Origin: Edwardsiella piscicida
GTDB taxonomy: Bacteria > Pseudomonadota > Gammaproteobacteria > Enterobacterales > Enterobacteriaceae
DNA: 64,000 nt
Assembly: GCF_001896205.1 (NCBI RefSeq)
Contig: NZ_MPNU01000001.1
Span: 856,279 to 920,278 of the forward strand
Reading direction: 5' to 3'
Shown: positions 58,656 to 64,000 of the stretch, in pieces
How the letters are laid out: each line of letters opens with the position of its first letter
Numbering within the stretch: the stretch's first letter is position 1
Position numbers and translations under genes: made by a program
Notes under the pieces: model-generated
Told to the model about the DNA's origin: nothing
Database searches by the model: none
The model's input: only the letters and a program-made list of their open reading frames with translations

Positions 58656-59303
58656 GTGATACATCAGCGGGAAAATTCGGTGCGCAGACAGGTCTTTTTT
58701 GACCTGGACGGTACGCTGCACCGCCAGGATCTGTTTGGCTGCTTTCTGCGCTTTATGCTGCGGCGTCTACCGCTGAACTGGCCGCTGGTGCTGCTGTGCC
58801 TGCCGCCGGTGGGGCTGGGGCTGCTCTTCGGCGGGCGGGCGGCGCGGCGTCCGATCAGTCTGCTGCTGTGGAGTATGACCGCCGGTCGCTCGGAAGGGCG
58901 CCTGCGGGGGCTGGAGACGCGGTTCGTGGCGCAGTTTCGCCGCCGGGTTCAGCCCTTTCCCCAGGTTCGGGCGCGTCTGGATGACTATTTGGCGTGTCCG
59001 ATGACGCGGGTCTGGCTGCTGACCGGCTCGCCTGAGCAGCTGGTGGAGCAGGTGTATCGCGACAGCGGTATTCTGATGGGCGTGACGCTGATCGGCACCC
59101 AGATGCGCCGTCGCTTCGGCGGTTGGACGCTGACGCGCCGCTGTTTGGGGCGGGAAAAGGTGCGGCAGCTAGAGCGCTGTCTCGGGCGTCCGCTGCAGCT
59201 GTACAGCGGCTATAGCGATAGCCGCCAGGATGACGTGGTGCTGAGCCACTGCCGCTTTCGCTATCGGGTCGATAAGGAGGGCGCGCTGCGGCGCCTGCCT
59301 TAA
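58656..59303 (+). CDS. pgpC: Phosphatidylglycerophosphatase C
   Basis: An inner-membrane HAD phosphatase that removes the phosphate of PGP to make phosphatidylglycerol. The 215-residue product has the HAD motif I VFFDLDGTLHRQDLFG near residue 14, a hydrophobic membrane helix (about 35-60), motif II LLTGSPEQL and the late acidic YSGYSDSRQDDV motif. It starts with GTG behind GGGAGG. It is convergent with the yiaY-like gene. Formerly yfhB. Confidence 0.92.
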   Translation: MIHQRENSVRRQVFFDLDGTLHRQDLFGCFLRFMLRRLPLNWPLVLLCLPPVGLGLLFGGRAARRPISLLLWSMTAGRSEGRLRGLETRFVAQFRRRVQPFPQVRARLDDYLACPMTRVWLLTGSPEQLVEQVYRDSGILMGVTLIGTQMRRRFGGWTLTRRCLGREKVRQLERCLGRPLQLYSGYSDSRQDDVVLSHCRFRYRVDKEGALRRLP

Positions 59304-59334
59304 TCGAGGGTCCCGCCGGCGGCGGGGCCGGGGA

Positions 59335-60486
59335 TCACAGCGCGGCGCGGAAGATCGCCACGATCTCCGCATGGCTGGCCTGGATCGGGTTGGTGAGACC
59401 GCAGGCATCCTTCAGGGCGTTGTTGGCCAGGGTGTCCAGATCCTCTTCACGCACCTTCAGCTCGCGCAGCCCCGCTGGGATCTCCACGTCGTGGGCCAGG
59501 CCGCGGATTGCGGCGATGCAGGCTTCGGCGCCCTGTTCGTCGTCCATCTCCTGAACCGCAACGCCCATCGCCGCCGCGATATCTTTCAGACGCCCCGCGC
59601 AGGCGCGGGCGTTGAAGCTCTGAACGTGGGGCAGCAGTATCGCATTGCAGACGCCGTGCGGCAGATCGTAGAAGCCGCCCAGCTGGTGCGCCATCGCATG
59701 GACATACCCCAGAGAGGCATTGTTAAAGGCCATCCCCGCCAGAAACTGGGCATAGGCCATGGCTTCGCGCGCCGCCATATCGTCGCCGTTGCGGACGGCG
59801 TCGCGCAGATGGGTGCTGATCATCGTGATGGCCTTCAGCGCGCAGGCGTCGGTGATCGGGGTCGCGGCGGTAGAGACATAGGCCTCGACGGCGTGGGTCA
59901 GGGCGTCCATCCCGGTGGCGGCGGTCAGCCCCTTAGGCATGCCGCGCATGAGCTGCGGATCGTTGACGGAAAGGATCGGGGTGACATGCTTGTCGACAAT
60001 GGCCATCTTAATGTGACGCTGCACGTCGGTGATGATGCAAAAGCGGGTCATTTCCGAGGCGGTACCTGCGGTGGTGTTAATGGCGATCAGCGGCAGCTGC
60101 GGGTGCTGTGAGCGATCGACCCCCTCATAGTCGCGAATATCCCCGCCGTTGGTCGCCACCAGCGCGATGCCTTTGGCGCAGTCGTGGGGCGAGCCGCCGC
60201 CCAGCGAAATCACGCAGTCACAGCCGTGTTCGCGCAGCAGCGTCAGCCCTGCGGCGACGTTATCGGTGGTCGGATTGGGATGGGTGCCGTCATACACCGC
60301 GCTTTGAATGCCCACCTTGGCCAGCAGCGCCTGCACGTCGCCGACGACGCCCAGACGGCTGAGCACGCTGTCGGTGACGATCAGCGCCTGATGGTAGCCG
60401 TACTCTTTCATCGTCGCCGCCGCCTCGTTCAGGCAACCGTGACCAATCATATTTACACTGGGAATGAAAAACGTTGAGGTCGTCAT
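59335..60486 (-). CDS. yiaY: Iron-dependent alcohol dehydrogenase, YiaY type
   Basis: A 383-residue group III Fe-dependent NAD(P)-alcohol dehydrogenase; E. coli YiaY has been linked to threonine and short alcohol oxidation. The NAD-binding [16 protein letters not shown] lies near residue 95, the metal region includes [33 protein letters not shown] and the final His-containing AILLPHV. The start at 60486 ([15 protein letters not shown]) matches the family. It is not at the yiaY position of E. coli; here it lies between pgpC and pspE, so it may be an independent copy. AT-rich upstream region. Confidence 0.88.
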   Translation of the reverse strand: MTTSTFFIPSVNMIGHGCLNEAAATMKEYGYHQALIVTDSVLSRLGVVGDVQALLAKVGIQSAVYDGTHPNPTTDNVAAGLTLLREHGCDCVISLGGGSPHDCAKGIALVATNGGDIRDYEGVDRSQHPQLPLIAINTTAGTASEMTRFCIITDVQRHIKMAIVDKHVTPILSVNDPQLMRGMPKGLTAATGMDALTHAVEAYVSTAATPITDACALKAITMISTHLRDAVRNGDDMAAREAMAYAQFLAGMAFNNASLGYVHAMAHQLGGFYDLPHGVCNAILLPHVQSFNARACAGRLKDIAAAMGVAVQEMDDEQGAEACIAAIRGLAHDVEIPAGLRELKVREEDLDTLANNALKDACGLTNPIQASHAEIVAIFRAAL

Positions 60487-60756
60487 CGACAACTCCTTAG
60501 ATGTTATTAAATTAACAACCAAGATAGCCTGTCGATGAATTATTACAGCGATCCCGCGCACGGAATGATGAAAATTAAATGTTTAGAAAACTAACAATTA
60601 AGGTTTTTTTGTATTAAATTGCCATAATTAGCCGATGTCGTTGCTATTTTACGTCGACTTAACGCGATTTTTTTACTGAGTGGATAAAAAGTCGACATTG
60701 AACGATGCGGCGGCGCGGCGGCGGCATTGCGGCGGACCGCCGCGCGCAGGGTGTTA

Positions 60757-61095
60757 CTATTTTACCATTTGCTGGTGCGCGGCGACCTGCTCCAGCCCGC
60801 CCGCATTGACGGCGTGACGATAGCCCATCTGCTGCAGTAGCGTTTCCGCCTGGCCTGACTGGCGTCCGCTGTTGCAATACAGGTGCAGGGTGTCATTCTT
60901 GTCCTGGGTCAGTGCGCCGATGCGCTGGGCCAGGTTTTTGAGCGGAATATTGTGAGCGCCCTTGACGTGCTCCTGCTGGTATTGCTCCGGTACACGGACA
61001 TCGATCCAGTACTCTGCCGCCCACAGCGGGGCGGATGTCGCCAGCAGGCCTGCCATCAGCAGGCCCTGTTTCATGCGCCGAATTTGTGCAAACAT
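60757..61095 (-). CDS. pspE: Periplasmic rhodanese-like protein, PspE type
   Basis: A single-domain rhodanese (thiosulfate sulfurtransferase), exported. The 112-residue product has a signal peptide (MKQGLLMAGLLATSAPLWA within the first 27 residues, mature start AEYWIDVR) and the active-site cysteine loop YCNSGRQSGQA near residue 74. The start at 61095 is chosen for its AGGAG site eight bases upstream. In E. coli pspE ends the phage-shock operon; here it stands alone between the dehydrogenase and tadA. Confidence 0.87.
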   Translation of the reverse strand: MFAQIRRMKQGLLMAGLLATSAPLWAAEYWIDVRVPEQYQQEHVKGAHNIPLKNLAQRIGALTQDKNDTLHLYCNSGRQSGQAETLLQQMGYRHAVNAGGLEQVAAHQQMVK

Positions 61096-61222
61096 CCAGA
61101 TATCTCCTGAGAATAATTAGGCTGTGCCCTTTTGCCCCATCGGTACGGCGGGCAGGTGCCGGCGTATCATACGCCTGCGCCGCGGCGGCTGTCCGCCCCC
61201 GCGCAGAGAAATTGGGCAATAG

Positions 61223-61804
<582 letters not shown>

Positions 61805-61820
61805 CGGAGGCCGGCGCGGC

Positions 61821-63245
61821 TCAGCGCGGACCGAGCAGCGCCAGCTGGGTCGCTTCTGCCGCCTCTCGCTTCTCTTTCTCCTGCAGGTAGCCGCGCAGGC
61901 TGACGGTATAGCGGCGAATGTTTTCGACGTACTGGTAGGCTTCGTGTCCCCGCGCGTAGCCGTAGGTCAGCCGCTGGTAGTATTTCTTTTGGCTCAGCAG
62001 CGGCAGGCGCTGTTTGACATCGGCCCAGCTGTCGGGATTGGCTCCCTGTTTTTGGGTCAGCTGGCGGACATCCAGCATGTGCCCATAGCCCATATTGTAG
62101 GCGGCCAGGGCGAACCAAATCCGCTCATCCTGCGGAATGCTCTCCGGCAGCCTCTCCATCAGCCGTTCGAGGTACAGCGAGCCGCCGGCGATGCTCTCCT
62201 CCGGATCGAGACGATCTTTCACCCCCAGCCCCTCGGCGGTGGCGCGGGTCAGCATCATCAGCCCGCGTACGCCGGTCGGCGACGTGGCCTGGGGGTTCCA
62301 GTGCGACTCTTGGTAAGCGATCGCGGCCAGCAGCCGCCAGTCCATTTTGCGCGCATGCTGGGTAAAAAAGTCCTGCAGCGACGGCAGCACGCTATCGATC
62401 GCGGAGAGGAACGTACGCGTATCGACGTAGTCAAAGCTGCCGACGTGGCCGATATATTTCTCCTCTAGGCGCGCCAGGGTGCCGTCTTCAGCGCTCTGGC
62501 TGAAGAAGTCCAGCATCGCCGCGTACAGGCTGTCATCCTCGCTGCGGTTGAGATACCACATGACCGGCTCTTCATCGCTGATATCGAAGGCGACCGCCAC
62601 CTGCGGGTGGATCCGCTGAAACAGGGAGATGGCCATCGAGTCCGCTACCGTATAGTCCAGCTTGCCCTCGGCGACCTGCTTAAGCAGCTCGGTTGCCGAC
62701 AGGCTGTCGCTGCTCTGCCACTGCAGACCAGGGTACTTTTGCTGGCGGTAGTGGTCCAGGGTGGTGATATGGGCCGAGCCGGACTGCACCATCAGGGCGC
62801 CGCTGAGATCGCCCAGGTTACGCGGGCGCACTTTGCCCTGGCGGTAGACCAGCTGTTGGGAGACGGAGTAATAGGTCGGCCCGGTGCGATAGCGGTGCAG
62901 CCGCGCGCTGTTGTACAGCAGTCCGGCGGCGACCATATCAGCATCCTGTCCATCCAGATCGTCAAACAGACCCGGCAGCGTAGGGCGCACGGTGACGCGC
63001 AGCTTCACGCCCAGATAGTCGGCGAAGCGTTTGGCCAGCTCATAGTCCAGGCCGGAGATCGCATTGCCCTCACGCTGATAGGTGAGCGGCGAGACGATGG
63101 TGCTGACGCGCAGCTCTCCCCGGTCGAGGATCTGCTGTAGCTGGCTTTCATTACCGCTGCGCCACGGAATATTGGGCCACAGCGCCAGCGCCAAAAGCGC
63201 GGAGACAATACCGATAAGGTAATAATTATATTTTATACGTTTCAA
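61821..63245 (-). CDS. mltF: Membrane-bound lytic murein transglycosylase F
   Basis: An outer-membrane-associated transglycosylase that cleaves peptidoglycan. The 474-residue product has a signal or anchor ([20 protein letters not shown]), a solute-binding-like regulatory domain (about 40-265, [12 protein letters not shown]) and a catalytic SLT domain (about 300-440) with the acid Glu in [19 protein letters not shown] and [15 protein letters not shown]. Divergent from purL with 283 bases between. Confidence 0.95.
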   Translation of the reverse strand: MKRIKYNYYLIGIVSALLALALWPNIPWRSGNESQLQQILDRGELRVSTIVSPLTYQREGNAISGLDYELAKRFADYLGVKLRVTVRPTLPGLFDDLDGQDADMVAAGLLYNSARLHRYRTGPTYYSVSQQLVYRQGKVRPRNLGDLSGALMVQSGSAHITTLDHYRQQKYPGLQWQSSDSLSATELLKQVAEGKLDYTVADSMAISLFQRIHPQVAVAFDISDEEPVMWYLNRSEDDSLYAAMLDFFSQSAEDGTLARLEEKYIGHVGSFDYVDTRTFLSAIDSVLPSLQDFFTQHARKMDWRLLAAIAYQESHWNPQATSPTGVRGLMMLTRATAEGLGVKDRLDPEESIAGGSLYLERLMERLPESIPQDERIWFALAAYNMGYGHMLDVRQLTQKQGANPDSWADVKQRLPLLSQKKYYQRLTYGYARGHEAYQYVENIRRYTVSLRGYLQEKEKREAAEATQLALLGPR

Positions 63246-63412
63246 ATAGTTATCCCATGACGGTCTAGCGGGATGCGGTTGCTGGTGTTAAAAGTGGAAT
63301 AAAGGTAAAGCCAATCAGGCAGGCGCATTTTGCTTAACAAAACGCCAGCGTGCAACTTTAACCGCATTATTGGGCAATAAATGAGCCGATCGCGATCTTT
63401 ACAAGAAAGGCT

Positions 63413-63451
63413 ACGCAAACGGTTTCGTCGGCGTGGGAGATTCACTATAAT
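63413..63451 (+). promoter_or_regulatory. purL promoter with PurR-like operator
   Basis: ACGCAAACGGTTTCGT at 63413-63428 matches the 16-bp PurR palindrome ACGCAAACGTTTGCGT at 14 positions. It overlaps the presumed -35 region; a TATAAT -10 box lies at 63446-63451. Purine-dependent repression by PurR is inferred. Confidence 0.8.
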
Positions 63452-63528
63452 GGCGCCCGGTTTCCCCCTGTTTCGCCCATTGAGGCGGCTGTAAACAGCT
63501 TCCTCGCAGACGAGAGAATCAAATCATC

Positions 63529-64000
63529 ATGGAAATTCTGCGCGGCTCCCCCGCTTTATCGGCCTTTCGTGTTAACCAGCTGCTGTCTGCCTGCCGCGAC
63601 GCGTCCCTGCCCGTCGACGCGATTTACGCTGAGTACATTCACTTTGCCGACGTCAGCGCGCCGCTGGATCCGGCGGCGCACGATACGCTGCGCCAGCTGC
63701 TGACCTACGGGCCGTCGCAGGCTGCCCGCCCGCAGTCAGGACGGCTGCTGCTGGTCACGCCGCGCCCGGGCACGATCTCCCCCTGGTCATCCAAGGCGAC
63801 GGATATCGCCCGTCACTGCGGGCTGGCGCAGATCCGTCGGCTGGAGCGCGGTCTGGCTTACTACATTGAGGCCGAAGCGCTGGATCAGGCGCAGTGGCAG
63901 ACGCTGTGCGATCGGCTGCACGACCGCATGATGGAGCGGGTCTTCACTGCGCTGGAGCAGGCCGAGCAGCTGTTTGAGCAGCATACGCCGCAGCCGGTGC
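63529..64000 (+). CDS. purL: Phosphoribosylformylglycinamidine synthase PurL, N-terminal part (runs off window)
   Basis: The fourth step of purine synthesis: FGAR to FGAM with glutamine and ATP. The visible 157 residues begin [19 protein letters not shown] and include [21 protein letters not shown], which belongs to the PurS-like N-terminal domain of the large, single-chain enterobacterial enzyme (about 1295 residues in E. coli). The 3' end is cut by the window. Preceded by a PurR-like operator. Confidence 0.96.
   Translation, partial: MEILRGSPALSAFRVNQLLSACRDASLPVDAIYAEYIHFADVSAPLDPAAHDTLRQLLTYGPSQAARPQSGRLLLVTPRPGTISPWSSKATDIARHCGLAQIRRLERGLAYYIEAEALDQAQWQTLCDRLHDRMMERVFTALEQAEQLFEQHTPQPV

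Overview
The window is a G+C-rich stretch of enterobacterial chromosome, closest by recalled protein sequence and gene order to Edwardsiella (Hafniaceae, Enterobacterales). The genus is an inference: it rests on near-identity of core proteins such as CadA, BamA and RpsB to enteric versions, and on E. coli-like gene order broken at two points. No phage, integrase, transposase, rRNA operon or CRISPR array was seen. Almost everything is housekeeping DNA.

Region 1 (1-17.6 kb) matches the recD-argA-amiC-metZWV-mltA-tcdA-csdEA-gcvB/gcvA-ygdD-rlmM-xni-ppnN-queF-syd-csrB-yqcC-truC-yqcA block of E. coli. It carries three tandem initiator tRNAs and two global regulatory RNAs that are easily missed. GcvB (minus strand, divergent from gcvA) is an Hfq-dependent repressor of amino-acid and peptide transporters. 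CsrB (plus strand, downstream of syd) is a CsrA sponge with about 25 GGA motifs and a UvrY site upstream. Local control sites seen are a paired ARG box before argA and a stringent-type promoter before the tRNAs.

Region 2 (17.6-24.9 kb) joins yqcA to yaeH-dapD-glnD-map, which lies elsewhere in E. coli, so there is a rearrangement junction near 17.6 kb. Between yaeH and dapD sits an islet of three exported proteins: a small His/Cys-rich protein, a DUF305 protein and a YVTN/YncE-type beta-propeller. Upstream of it is an unusual repeat-rich gap with 13 perfect copies of an octamer. This is the least explained part of the window.

Region 3 (25-45 kb) is the classic translation, isoprenoid and envelope cluster: rpsB-tsf-pyrH-frr-dxr-uppS-cdsA-rseP-bamA-skp-lpxD-fabZ-lpxA-lpxB-rnhB-dnaE-accA. 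It links S2/EF-Ts/RRF, undecaprenyl and CDP-DAG lipid supply, outer-membrane protein assembly and lipid A synthesis. The rpsB leader structure and the rpsB-tsf attenuator hairpin are visible.

Region 4 (45-57.3 kb) is gloA2, then a complete lysine-dependent acid-stress system (cadC-cadB-cadA-dtpC) at the place where E. coli keeps ldcC, then tilS, a small cytochrome c, rof-yaeP, yaeQ-arfB and nlpE. CadC senses low pH and lysine, CadA decarboxylates lysine and consumes a proton, CadB exchanges cadaverine for lysine, and DtpC imports lysine-containing peptides.

Region 5 (57.3-64 kb), after a second junction, holds yfhL, yfhH, pgpC, a yiaY-like alcohol dehydrogenase, pspE, tadA, mltF and the start of purL under a PurR-like operator.
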